From Hyparrhenia diplandra (Eukaryota > Streptophyta > Magnoliopsida > Poales > Poaceae): 64,000 nt of DNA. Shown here piece after piece: positions 32,180-43,156 of this stretch. Position 1 is the stretch's first letter. Each line of letters starts with the position of its first letter. The position numbers and the translations under genes were made by a program. The stretch lies in NCBI GenBank assembly GCA_015847255.1, contig JADLZK010004649.1, positions 1,612,001 through 1,676,000 on the forward strand, given 5' to 3'. The notes below the pieces were generated by a model that did no database searches, was not told the origin of the DNA, and worked only from the letters and a program-made list of their open reading frames with translations.

Positions 32180-32621
32180 ATAGCTATTGGTGACGCGTAT
32201 TGGCTACATGTGTCGCAGATAACACCTTATCTCTGCGACACGTATTGGTTACATGTGTCGCAGATAACACCTTATCTCGCGACGCGTATTGGTTACATGT
32301 GTCGCAGATAACACCTTCTCTCGCGACGCGTATTGGTTACATGCGTCGCAGATAACACCTTATCTGCGACGGCGTATTGGCTATATGCGTCGCGGATAAC
32401 ACCTTATCGATGACATGTGTAGCCAATATGTGTCGCAGATAAGGTGTTATATCATAACATGTAACCAATCTGGCGTCATCGATAGCACCTTATCGATGAT
32501 GGCGTAAATACGCGCGTCACAGATATGCCCTTATCTCTCGACCTTAAAAAGGGTGACGCTGAAAAAAAAATGTGTCGCCGATAGCGGTTAAGAAGTGTCG
32601 CAGATAAGCGATTTTTGGCAT
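32180..32621 (-). mobile_element. CACTA-type terminus with subterminal repeats (one end only)
   Basis: The right edge read on the minus strand starts CACTATGCCAAAAATCGC, typical of grass CACTA elements. Inward lie about six copies of a ~44-bp repeat built from GCGACGCGTATTGG, TACATGTGTCGCAGATAA and CACCTTATC, some inverted near 32440. No partner CACTA end with a matching 3-bp TSD was found to the left, so the element is truncated or nested in the 4.05-kb insertion. Confidence 0.55.
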
Positions 32622-32647
32622 AGTGGGACATCCAACTTCCACCTAGA

Positions 32648-32848
32648 GCTATGGGTAATAAAACATTTTTAACACAATAAAAATAGAACAAAAGCATAAT
32701 TTATTTACCACTACTAAATTATCCATGATGGATTCATTTGTGCATCAACACTTCTACTCAATAAGGGAATATGTAATTATGTATAGCTCACATGAACATG
32801 TATAGTTTGTGCAAAACTGACTTCTGTGTGCAAGTAGCAAGTACTATT
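32648..32848. repeat. Block B, copy 1, of the tandem segmental duplication
   Basis: Nearly identical to 33743-33943, from GCTATGGGTAATAAAACATT to AGCAAGTACTATT. In copy 2 blocks A and B are contiguous; in copy 1 they are separated by the 4.05-kb insertion. The stretch 32849-33430 between the copies has no gene I can support. Confidence 0.93.
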
Positions 32849-33430
32849 CGGGTAGCTATCAGTGCGGTCGGGGAACCCATCACCATTCGGCTGAGTAAGG
32901 ATTCTAGGATGCAATGAACTTTCACAATTTCTTAATGCAATACAGGCAAAGTCCGCTTTGGAAAAAAAGTATTATTTGTTTACATACCAACAATCGTTGT
33001 GGTTGTATTTTGGACGTCCATATCCACAGGTGAAAATCACTCGAATATATACGTATTTGCACCGGCTGCTGCCTCGTTTAACTTTCCGGCTACAGGGTGG
33101 CAGGGCGTCCGCCATACGGAGGCAGAGGCCATGTGTAAATGTAGCCCACACCTGCACTCGTCGTACGCGCTCGACGACTCATGACTCATATCAGATCAGA
33201 TGCATGTGAACCTCCTCCGTCCGTCAGTCTCTGCGTAAAGGGACAATGGACAATGGATAGACGAGAGAACCCGTGCTGCACGCGGCGCCGGTCCATTCGG
33301 CGGAGCAGTCCGGCCTCGCAACGGCTAAATGTGAGAACAAACGTTCACAAACACTACTGTGGTATTGTGCTGCACTGCTAGTACGTACTAGCGATATACT
33401 GCAACCGTCACAGCTATCGTTCTCACTAGG

Positions 33431-33943
33431 CCATCGATCCAAACCTCTGATCTTCCAAAAGCATGCCATAGCCACTCTTTAGGAGAAGGATAGATAGATG
33501 GAGTGGGTGAAGAAGAGGACGGATGGATGGATGGTACTAATGGTGAGAACACGGTGCTTGCTTCGCTCTTTCCTCTTGGACTCTTTGAGGCATTATTCAA
33601 CTCGTGAACATACGGACGCGGCTTTGGTCTCTCTCTCTCTCTCTCTCTCTCTGTTGTGTGCAACAGTTGTAGCAGGCCACTAGCAGTACCAGCAGCTGTT
33701 GCCGTGTCCGTATTTCTCATTTCAAGCATGCCGTGCCGCATTGCTATGGGTAATAAAACATTTTTAATGCAATAAAAATAGAACAAAAGCATAATTTATT
33801 TACCACTACTAAATTATCCATGATGGATTCATTTCTGCATCAACACTTCTACTCAATAAGGGAATACGTAATTATGTATAGCTCACATGAACATGTATAG
33901 TTTGTGCAAAACTGACTTCTGTGTGCAAGTAGCAAGTACTATT
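33431..33943. repeat. Blocks A and B, copy 2, uninterrupted
   Basis: This is the empty-site version of the interrupted copy: block A (33431-33750) passes directly into block B (33743-33943) through a single GCTATGGG. It contains a (CT)n run at about 33628-33652. Confidence 0.93.
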
Positions 33944-34200
33944 TAATTTCGACGCAAATCAGCACAAGTGGCAACAACAAGTCCACCTCCAGGAAGTAGT
34001 ATATACAAGGTATAAATTCTAATTTCGGTAGAGTTATCAAGTAAATATACTAATTTCAGTAGAGTTATCGATTAAAATATAATGCAGGTCTCAATCTCTA
34101 CATGATGGGCACCAGGATCAGCTTGAGGCTAAACTCTTGCTTGTCCAAACGGGTTCAGCTTGCATCACCGCCAAAACCGAGTGAATCACTGTCAAAAATG

Positions 34201-35661
34201 AAAGGAAGCACAATCTTTTTCTCCTGTTTCAGGGACCCCGCGTCGTCTCCCCGAGCGAGGCGACTCTGGGGCGACACCCACCGCCGGGCGCCCCCCCCCA
34301 CCGACACCGCCCTCCTCCGGCCGCCCGCTGCTGCGGGCTTGACGCTGGCGGCGCGGCCCGCGCCGAGCACCCGTAAAGGGGACGCCGCGGCTCCCCTCTC
34401 CTCCAAGCTCTCTCGCCGACAACATGGTGGGGCCACGGCGAGCCGGTGGCGACGGATCCGGCGCCCCGAGCATGGATCCACTCCCCTCCGATGCGGATCG
34501 GCGCGTCGCTCACCCCCTTGCTCCATGGTCCCTTCGGCCATGGCCGCCTCACCGGACGGCGATGGGCGAAATGGCGGCGTTGGGCGGATCAGGGGGTGTC
34601 TAGGTGTGGATCGGCGGCCATCCACCCGGATCGGCGGCGGCCGGTCGGAACTCGGACATCCACCTCGTCGATGTGCAGCGGGATGGCGCGCGGCCGGTGC
34701 TTTCCCTGGCGCTGCGGTGCTTTCGGTCGGCGTCTCGGGTGACCAGCGTGCGCGGTCGCAACCACCTTGTAAGGCCGCTGCCACTCCTCCCCCTCACCTT
34801 ACCATCTCCCCAACGAGGTTGCTAGGCCAACCGGCGGCCTTGAGGTCCAAGGCCATGGCGGCTCCAGTTCCAGTTGGTGGTGCATGCCGGTACTCGACGG
34901 AATGCCCCAACCGAACCGATGCTGCGGCGGTCGGCGCGCGTCTCCGTCGTTGCGGGCAAGTCCAGTGGCTCCGCGACGCGCGTGGCGATAACCGGCGCTG
35001 TCGGTACGCGCTTCCCATCGTCGGGGCGAGTCCGGCGGCTCCACAACGCGTGGCGGCGACCGGCGCTGTCGGTGCGTGCCTCCGTCGTCGCTGGCGAAGT
35101 CCGAAGCGGCTCTGCGACGCGTGGCGGCGACCGGCGCTGTCGGTGCGCGCGCCTCCATCGCCGCTGGCGAGTCCAAGCGGCTCCGCGACTGGCGTGTCGT
35201 GAGATGAACGACCGACAATCAGCACTTCCATGGGGCCTCTTCCTCGTGGTTCTCGGGCGCGAAAGCTCGGTCCGGATTATTCTAGGCCCGTGACGGATCT
35301 CCTTGTTTAAGGCGTCATTGAAGAACCTCCTGTGGCCGCTTCTACTTTGGCCACCCCGCTTGACTCCTTACCACAAGACTCGGGCGAAAGCTTTGCCAAG
35401 CCCCGTGTGTGTCTTTGGGTCGACGATGGTGGCGTTGTTACGTCATCCACCTCCCCGGGAGGCATCGTTGAAGAGTTCATGTGTTTCGAGTTGTAATTTT
35501 CTTTCTGTCTTTCTTGTGTTTGTGGTATCTTGTATGGTTTTAGTCCGGTTTTCCGGGATTAATCGGACGACCGGGGTTTCCTCCCGTCCCTAAAAAACGA
35601 GACCTTTTTTGAAATGAAAGTAGGTGGGGAAGCTCTCCCACCGAACGGTTTTCAAAAAAAA
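34201..35661 (+). mobile_element. GC-rich retroposon-like insertion with poly-A tail
   Basis: Imperfect 16-bp direct repeats flank it: AATCACTGTCAAAAAT at 34184-34199 and AATCACTTCCAAAAAT at 35662-35677, with two mismatches. The 3' end has a hairpin (GTGGGGAAGCTCTCCCAC), then CGAACGGTTTTC and a 10-base A run, a LINE-type ending. About 1 kb of the interior is GC-rich. It holds three to four diverged repeats of ~65 bp near 34930-35190 built on CGACCGGCGCTGTCGGTGCG, and open frames on both strands with no known domain. No reverse transcriptase is seen, so it is non-autonomous. Confidence 0.6.
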
Positions 35662-35679
35662 AATCACTTCCAAAAATCC

Positions 35680-37690
35680 TAACCTGCAAACACAATGAAA
35701 TGATCAAATAAATAGTCAAGATTGCTGTCAAGCACCGAGTCTTAATTAGAAGTTATGAGAAAAAAAAAAAAAAAACCTTGGGAGTGGAAACTAACCAGAA
35801 ACAAAAAGAAAGTATTGACGTATTTGGAACATCAGGGCTACACAAGAGTCACTACTTCTGGCTAAAAAGTATAATATAAGGGATCTACAATATAATTAAG
35901 CTTCTCAGAGCAGCTGCTTCAAACATTGAATTCCTATAATTTTTTCATAGCGATAACAATAAACATGGAACTAGAAGTCATGGTGAGAATGGTTGATGGC
36001 TTAAGCATTTTGCCAAATAGAAAGGAAAGATCAGCAACATATAGGATCAGTTTGTTTAAAGATTCAGAGTTGCAGTTGCAGTACATTTGTACTACACTTG
36101 TAATTGGATAGGCAATGATGCTGGTACAGAGAAAAAGATCCATAGAAGGATAATTCATTGCATAATAATGCAGTATAAGACTATCCGCACTCATGTTTCT
36201 CTATTTATCTCCTCTATACATCCTAGTCATCAAGATTCCTCTTTTACGCGATCTTTCTCCGCACTCATCCTTCTTTATATCTCTACTCTATACCAACTAC
36301 TATCAGTAGGGCCCACTTAAAAATTTATCTAAATATACTCATGTGATATCTAGTTTTGAAGAATTTATTGAAATGAATTTAATGGTGTAATCGAAATTTA
36401 ATTTGGCTTTTTGTTTTATAAGTTATAGCAGTTTTTAGTTTGTTGAAACTGTGGGACCCGCTACTGATGCTCTCACCTCTCTCTCCTTTGTCTGCCCCGC
36501 GCACGTGGTGCGCCAGCAACCGCCCTGTAGCGAAGCCACGCTACGGCGCCAAACTTCCAGGAAGCGGGAGCTCCCAGTTTCGTTTACCGTCTCCCGCTGC
36601 AGGTGTTTTTTCCGGTACAAACTACTCTAGTATCGTTTACAGACTCCCGCTGCAGATAGTCTAATTGCCTGAGAATAAGTTAAAACCCCTATGTTGTGAA
36701 AGTTGAAGGCACCTTCTGACAATTCCATGATAAGAACATTAATTAAGGAGAATGAATGAAGCTCACATCCATAAAGATAAAATTGATCTTAGACCATTGG
36801 AACAGAGATCATAAATCCAAATTAGTATAACTTCCTTTTTTTACAGGGCAGCTGTATATTAGTTTAACTGATCATTACAAAGGAACCCAACATTCAGTTA
36901 GCTAACTGATATTATAAACTCCGAAAACATATGGGACATACAGATTCTCACTAACTAAGACTGGGTGTAGTACTGTACAGGTTGCCAATTTGAGGTTCAC
37001 TGACGACTTTTTTAAAGAGAGTTTTATAACTCGGCTTATAAGAAAGCCATAGGTTCACGTACTGACGACTTCAAGTGAGTCATGAATAAAAAATAAAAAA
37101 AAACTATCATGTCTTTACAATTTCAAGGTTTTAGGTTTCAATCCAACTAGCGACAAACAATTCAAGAACAACCAGAAGCATCGATTAATTCAAATAGTAT
37201 GGTGGTTTACAAACTATATGCTCCATAAATTGGAAGCTGTATAAATTTTAGTGTAAATTGGGAAGGCTCATAAGTTCTCTGGTCCTAATTGAACATATAG
37301 CTTTGTTATATCCAAGTGAGTTCATAATTTAGAATTTTTCACTGTCTGACAAATATTATAGAAATAAGCATCACACAAACCAGTGAATAATTGGCAAACT
37401 CTAGTGGGTTTTGATAAAAAAAAAATGTTACCAAAAGGTGAATATAGATGAGGGATAGGCAAGAAAAGTTAGGTGCTCCAGTAAAATCCAAAGTTACAAA
37501 AAAAATATTGATTTGAAAACAATTACTCTCGTGAGTGCTGATTTCCAAACAAGATCAAGGGGCTGACTGCATTTCAACGACGTGTTTTATTACATGACCA
37601 GCCGTTGTGTACGTGCTAGCACTGCCTTTCATGTCGTGATGTAGCATTTCAGCCCGTGAATGTCCGGAAACCCAAAAGCTCGTTCTTTCA
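35680..37690. other. AT-rich intergenic stretch
   Basis: No gene is supported. It contains an A15 run near 35760 and a stretch (36180-36480) rich in TCTCTATT-like motifs that may be an old MITE, but I could not define termini or a target duplication. The last 90 bp (37600-37690) belong to the dispersed repeat with the CCGTGAATGTCCGG phrase. Confidence 0.4.
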
Positions 37691-37701
37691 TTGGCTCTTT
37701 A

Positions 37702-38557
37702 CACTACTGGATAGAAGAACTTCGGTGGCGGGTAAAATGGATTTTCGGGCGGCGGTTTTTCCGCCCGCCACCAATGTATGGTCACCGAAAATGGAGGATT
37801 TTCGTGGCGGTTTTTTCGCCCCGCCACCGTTAATAAAAAAACCCACAAGCCCACGGAGCCCATTCGGGGCCCGGTCCGCGAGCCCATCCATCGGGCCGTC
37901 GCCGCCGGTGGTGCCCACGCCGCCGCCCCCGATCCGGGCGAGGAGGCCGCCGCTCCGAGCCGCGGATCCGCCACCACGGCCACATCCAGCCCACGGCGGC
38001 GGGTCGAGGAAGCGGAGCCGCCGTGCTTGATCCGCAGCCCACCTCACCCCGCCCGCCGCCACGGATCTCGAGGGGAAGAGGTGGATCCGCGCGCCGCACA
38101 CCGCCGCCGCCACGCAGCCGACCGGTGCTCGCCTTGGGAGGGAGCCGCCATGGGGACGCCTGAGCCGAGGGAGCCGCCATGGGGGACGCCTTAGCCGCCA
38201 TGGCCACATGTGGCCGAGGCGCCGCCGCCGTCGCCGGGGAGGGAGCCGGCGTCATCGCCGAGAAGCCGCCACGGGAAGGTGCTCTGGGGGAGAGGAGGAG
38301 GCGATGGGAGTGGAGAGGAAGGGGGGCACGGAGTTAGGCACGGGAGTGGGATTTAGGGTTCCAGGCTCCGGCTTCGCGGTATATATTACAAGGGATCCGT
38401 TATTGGGCCGCAAATGGGCTGTTTGGGCCTCGAACAACCGTGGCGGGCCTCTTACAAAACGTCATGGTTAATAGAGACATTAACCGTGACGTTTTTCAAA
38501 ATAACCGCCATGGAAAATCATTTGGAAACGCCGTGCAAAATCAGTTGTGTGCTAGTG
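37702..38557. mobile_element. CACTA non-autonomous element
   Basis: The element begins CACTACTGGATAG, ends GTGTGCTAGTG and is flanked by the 3-bp target duplication TTA (37699-37701 and 38558-38560), as CACTA (EnSpm) elements require. Subterminal GGTGGCGG/CCGCCACC motifs occur near the left end and CCGTGACG/CCGCCATGG motifs near the right. The 856-bp interior is GC-rich without a transposase; its overlapping open frames look non-coding. Beyond CACTA the termini match poorly, so it may be an old or unusual family. Confidence 0.75.
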
Positions 38558-38560
38558 TTA

Positions 38561-39316
38561 ATTTCATTGGCCCGTGAATGTCCAGGAAACTCAAAGGGAA
38601 TTCAACTCGTTTCATATTTCGATTTCTTTTTGACACATTATATTTCGAATTTGAAGGCTGTACTATTAAGGGGACACAATACTCAAGCTAATATGTGGAA
38701 GCAAGCGCTCAATCCTATACAAAAGCATCCTCAAATTCAGTCAAGACAGCCAGCTCAACGCTGCATACTATGTGGTGTAGCATGCATCCTGCTCATGGGG
38801 CCGTGCATGTCAACGTCCATCCCGTCCGTCGGTCAGTCTCTGCCTATGGCCCCAGCAGATGCTAGATGGACGGCGGAGCGGCGCGGGCCGCCGGCCAGTG
38901 AAAGGACATGGTGGTGGTCGACATTGACGACGGTGCGGCCATCCACTAGCCGACCCTGCAACGTTCAAACCAATAATGCTCTGCTCGGCAGCCCTTGAAA
39001 CCAAGGCAGATGCACGCACTGGCAGCAGGCAGCGTGCATGATACAAGGACTAATATTGCAGTGAAGTAAATGGACGGTGCCAATGCAATAGCCCAAGCTT
39101 TCGTTCAAAACAAAAAAATGCAATAAAGCTAGCACGGAAAGATTCTCCATGCTTGCTGTGTCTAAGAAGGGGCCCGTCGTCCTCCTCCCAGCAACGGCAA
39201 CGATGGAGCCATGTGCTCGTCCACCATTCCGGCTACAAGGCTGCGTCTGCTACACGGCCGGCAGAGCGCCAGAGCCCACAGCCCCACACACCACAGTTTC
39301 GAGTTTCGACTCGTCG
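38561..39316. other. Intergenic stretch, no supported gene
   Basis: It holds short blocks related to 33200-33330 (for example CCGTCCGTCGGTCAGTCTCTGC against CCGTCCGTCAGTCTCTGC) and to the dispersed GTGAATGTCC phrase. A plus-strand frame of 194 codons crosses the CACTA boundary and is not a gene. Confidence 0.4.
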
Positions 39317-39324
39317 AACAGATG

Positions 39325-40339
39325 TCAAGATGGCAACGGGTATATACCCGATGGGTACTGGCCACCTGTACCCGCACCCGCCAAGCTAAAATCTTACCCG
39401 CACCCGTACCCGTAGACGGGTAGAGAATCATTCCATACCCACACCCGCGCGGGTATTTCCTACCCATCGGTAACCCGCACCCGACAACACACCCATGAAG
39501 ACTAAGCAAAATCAAAATTTATCACGGCAACCAACAACAAAAGTGCTCAGATTCAAAGCTGGATACCACCGCACTTTAATGTTCCAAATTGCAATCCTCA
39601 TTGACAAAAAAAAAAAAAAAAAGAAAAAAAAATGAAGCAAGTTGGCAACATCGATAGTGCAGCCATCATAATAGCTGAGACTGAGAAGATGCGGAATGCA
39701 GGCTGGAGCCGCTGGACAGATTGAACAAGTTCCTTGCCGACGCACTGCTGAATGAAGCAGCGCTCCTCCAACGACGCGTCGGTGCGAGGAGGCACCTGCG
39801 GTCTGGCTCTGTCTGCCTCGGCGACTTGGCGGGGGCGCTCGCCGTTTCCTCCTCGGCAGCATCGCGTCGGCCCGCCCTCGCCAAGGCCCGCGTACTCGGT
39901 AGCCGCTCCGTCGCTCGCGAGTTGCGCTGCCGGTCGCGCGCGGTCAGTCGTTCCCGAAGTCGCGAGTCGCGCCGTCGCCCCCGTGGCCCGTGCGATAGGA
40001 ATAGAAGGAGCGGCGGCTGGGGAAGGGAGTGAATGAGTGAGTGGGCTAGGGTTTCAGGAGGAGTTCAACGATATATACTATGACAGATTAGTTGAATTTG
40101 GGCCGAATTCATGGGCTACATGGGCTAAAATGAGTTAACCACTCAGGCTGGCGGGGTTTTTTGGGTGTTTTTCTTACCCGCGGGTAGACACCCGCACCCG
40201 TACCCGTACCCGCCATACCCGATGGGTACAAGATTTTGCCCAATAACGTCACCGCGGGTAGAAAAACTCATTCCATACTCGCCTCCTTATCGGGTAAAAC
40301 CCGTCGGGTACTCGGGTTTGGCACCCGTTGCCATTTTGA
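39325..40339 (-). mobile_element. hAT non-autonomous element
   Basis: The termini are TCAAGATGGCAACGGGT and, reversed, TCAAAATGGCAACGGGT, differing at one base. They are flanked by a perfect 8-bp target duplication AACAGATG (39317-39324 and 40340-40347), diagnostic of hAT. Both subterminal regions are filled with ACCCG/CGGGT motifs. The interior 39520-40040 (minus strand) starts with a TAGGGTTT-rich leader and a short frame that runs into a T-rich tract, so it looks like the 5' end of a deleted transposase or captured gene. No catalytic domain remains. Confidence 0.88.
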
Positions 40340-40562
40340 AACAGATGCATGTGGATCACGCGAGGGGCGTCTGAAAATATTTAGGTTTCTCTCTCTGTCC
40401 GATTACAATCTCTGCACCTATTCGAATCATCTTTTACTCAGAGGTCACGCATCTATGTCAAGATCCACCTTTTGTTCTACGACAAGAGATTTAATTCAAG
40501 ATGATGAGTAAGCATAAATAATAAAAAAAAAAATAACTCAGATCCACCATGTTCAGTAGTTA

Positions 40563-41289
40563 GAGCAACCACAATTTGCTCAAAAAGCCGTCCATAAGGA
40601 ATAAACAATTCGCTATCGGCTATCGATACATTGTGACACCAGTTCATATAGTAGTCCATACTATCGGTGTCCATATGGCTATGGACTATCCATAAAAAAT
40701 ATTTTTTCTCTCACCTCCATCTGTTACCTTCAGGCAAGCAACAACAATGGCACGATATCTCGCTCCGAGCAACATGCGAGGCCGCCAACAACCCGTCCAC
40801 CCGAGCTCCATGTGCCATGCGAGGCCGCCGCCACCCGAGCTCCATGAGCCACGCGAGGCCGCCCGCGAGCTCCATGCACGGCCGCCGCCCGAGCTCCATG
40901 CGCCATGCGCGACCGCCCGCTGAGCTCCGGGCCGCCGCCACCGAGCGAGATCCGCCGCAAAATCCATGCGAGGCCGCCGAGAGCTCCATGCAAGGCCACC
41001 GCCATCGGCGAGATCCGCCGCCAAACTCCATGCGAGGTCGCCGCCGCCCGAGCTCCATGCGCCACACGGCCGCCCGCCGATCGATGCGAGCTCCACGCGA
41101 GGCCGACGGAAGAGAGAGAAAAGGGGATCAGTGCAATGGCGGAAGGGGATGGAAATTTTTTTAGTATTTTCTTTCTCACAAACGGGTCCCGTCTTATGGA
41201 CTCACATTGTGGAAAAATCCATAGCTACGGCCACCTTACACCAGACCCACCTTTACGAATTACTTAATCTATATACATTGGTGTTGCTC
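40563..41289. mobile_element. Tourist-like (PIF/Harbinger) element with internal repeats
   Basis: The termini GAGCAACCACAAT and (reversed) GAGCAACACCAAT are flanked by TTA at 40560-40562 and 41290-41292. The 5' part is AT-rich and the 3' end matches this MITE style. The central 300 bp (40795-41110) carry GAGCTCCATG six times within degenerate repeats built on GCGAGGCCGCCG; the open frames there on both strands come from this repeat. It is related in terminus to the element at 17612-18532. Confidence 0.8.
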
Positions 41290-41369
41290 TTACAAAAACA
41301 CACTGTAATACTAATGTACATTTTGATCCCCTCACTTAATGCAATAGTCAAAAGTGACAACGTACTAGT

Positions 41370-42000
41370 GCGCTACAGTGTTAACAGGACACAGATGGGC
41401 TCAGCATTTCAACCCGTGAACGTACGGAAGGCGAAGGCTATGTGCTACAGTGTTACTAGGACACAGATGGGAGCATAAAGTAGTGGCAGGACTTAGCACT
41501 AGCCAGCGTCAGGCATCTTGAAAAATTATCGTCCACCTTTTATCCTGTACATGATGTTTTTCTTTGTTGTGGCGATATGGCATATATTGTTATATTCTTT
41601 GCAGGTATCGTAGGTTTCCTTCTCAGTTTAACCTTATGGATCGGACTTTGTAGCCTAAGTCAACATACATGTGTACATAAGTCTTTGGATATCATTGGAA
41701 TTGGAATAAAACTACCTGTGAAAAATTTATGGACAAAGACACAAAGTCATCCATTTGTACCTCTCTACTCAGCTTTGCAATAAAAGCGCATGGCTTCAAG
41801 GTTTTCTAGTCACTTGCCGACCCCTACATGTACATGTCATGTATTCACTTGAAAGTTAACTGGGTCCGGTAAATCTGTTGACTATCACTTGTACTTTTCT
41901 AGACCCACAAATTAAGCATTCATGGTGCTTAAGAGATTTGGATTTTTGCAATTTGCATTAGCTCTTTGATGGTATCTGGGATTATTTTTTTAGTCATGCA
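41370..42000. repeat. Segmental duplication, copy 2, cut by the outer LTR element
   Basis: Collinear with 5145-5858. It stops at the first base of the outer LTR (42001), where copy 1 continues toward the Bowman-Birk gene. The last five bases, ATGCA (41996-42000), would be the left target duplication of the LTR element. Confidence 0.85.
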
Positions 42001-42650
42001 TGTTGGGACATGGTCCCCAGGCACCAGGCGGAGGTGTCAAGCGGAATGAATGAATAGAAGTTCCGATGCTCCGCTAACCATTATTTCGCCCAAACGCATG
42101 TTTGTTTTCGCAGGTCCAAAAAGCGGCAAGGCGTGAGAGCCCTGAAGCCGGCGGAGGTATTGTCTCCGCCGGTCGTCCTACCTCTTACTTCACGGACGAG
42201 GGCGGAGGCGGGGTTTTTCGCCCGGCGCTTCGAGGGCCGAGCTTGGACAAGCGAAGGTACCTTGCCCGACGGCCGGAGAAGGGACGCGAAAGTCGTTGGC
42301 GAGGGTCAACCCTGCGAAGACCTCGCCTGATGGACCGAAGTCGGACGAAGTTGATGGACCCATCCGGCCGAGACGGTTTATTGGTCAGAAAGACGCGAAG
42401 ACCCCTCTAGCAAGACAGTGAAAGATGGAATATTCTAGGAATCTGAGAGGACAGGATTGTAATTTCATATTCTTGTAAGTTTGTAAGCTATAAATAGAAG
42501 ACTCAACCCACCATATGGGGGGTTGGTAAATGAAATTTATTGTCATTTAATATTGTGTGTCTCACACTTAGTTTTTAGGCCACTTCCTCCTCCCTGGGGC
42601 AATGCCCGGGCGGAGGTCTCATACCCCTGTTGGAAACACAATTTTCAACA
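42001..42650 (+). repeat. 5' LTR of the outer element
   Basis: The 650-bp LTR starts TGTTGGGACA and ends TTTTCAACA (terminal TGTTG...CAACA). A TATA box (TATAAATA, 42489-42496) lies about 160 bp before its end. It abuts copy 2 of the segmental duplication on the left and the primer-binding site on the right. Confidence 0.85.
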
Positions 42651-42651
42651 T

Positions 42652-42668
42652 TGGCGCCCACCGAGGGG
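42652..42668 (+). other. Primer-binding site of the outer element
   Basis: TGGCGCCCACCGAGGGG follows the LTR after one base. It resembles the tRNA-derived PBS of many grass Ty3/gypsy elements. Confidence 0.75.
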
Positions 42669-42684
42669 TCCGAAAGAAAGAACC

Positions 42685-43156
42685 ATGGCTCCACAGAAAA
42701 GAAAGAAAACTACCACCAAGTCCACCACTACGACACCGGCGAAGAGTTCCCGACCGAAGCGCAATACCGTATACCTACGCTGACGGCAAGAGATGACCCT
42801 TCACTGGAAGAGGAACGCAAAGACCCACCGCCACAGGCGAAGAAGAGGAGGCAGCCACACAACCAGGTGCGCCCCAGGGTGGAGGCATCAGTCAGTCTCA
42901 AGAACTACAGCAGCTACAAGCTGCACTCCAAAGGTTGCAGTGGGAAAGAGACCAGGCTGCAGCTACGTATGCCGAGACCATCAGAGCACAACAGCGCCGA
43001 CCAGCGGCGGAGGAGATCGCACAGAAAACGCGCTCTTTGCGGCGGAAATCTGCATGCGAGATAGTAGGCCAGGTGCCTTCGACTCAACCACCGCCAACCT
43101 CCACAACCCCCCGTATACAGCCACACAACGACAGCCACCGCAATGGAGATGGTACC
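42685..43156 (+). pseudogene. gag N-terminal part of the outer element
   Basis: The ATG at 42685 (MAPQKRKKTTTK) starts a basic gag-like N-terminus, but frame changes follow within 100 bp. From about 42850 the third frame gives a coiled-coil-like stretch (SQELQQLQAALQRLQWERDQ) and then a Pro/Thr-rich linker that runs up to the GTACC target site of the inner element. The same frame resumes in register at 60658 after the inner element, so this was one gag reading frame. Confidence 0.75.

Larger units (their letters stand above)
28595..32647. mobile_element. 4.05-kb insertion with 8-bp target duplication, class uncertain
   Basis: GCTATGGG flanks the insertion (28587-28594 and 32648-32655), while the paralogous copy at 33743-33750 has a single uninterrupted GCTATGGG. 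That proves insertion and gives an 8-bp TSD, as made by hAT elements. The termini (CATAGTCCCTCC and CCACCTAGA) are not convincing inverted repeats. The left part has a GC-rich start (28690-29030) with a possible donor after AATAGATGG and several later TTGCAG-type acceptors, like a captured spliced transcript. From 29050 to 31860 the DNA is AT-rich with no supported gene. A CACTA-like terminus lies near the right end, so elements may be nested. Confidence 0.7.

Noticed and set aside
36180..36480. MITE with GAGCATCAGT-like end
   Set aside because: The left end (GACTATCCGCACTC) does not match well enough and no target duplication was found.
38414..38998. 194-codon plus-strand frame
   Set aside because: It crosses the right end of the CACTA element into flanking intergenic DNA and has no domain.
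41577..41783. Short membrane-protein-like frame (IVGFLLSLTLWIGLC)
   Set aside because: The frame is not conserved in the paralogous copy at 5400-5600, which has stops and indels, so it is not maintained as coding.
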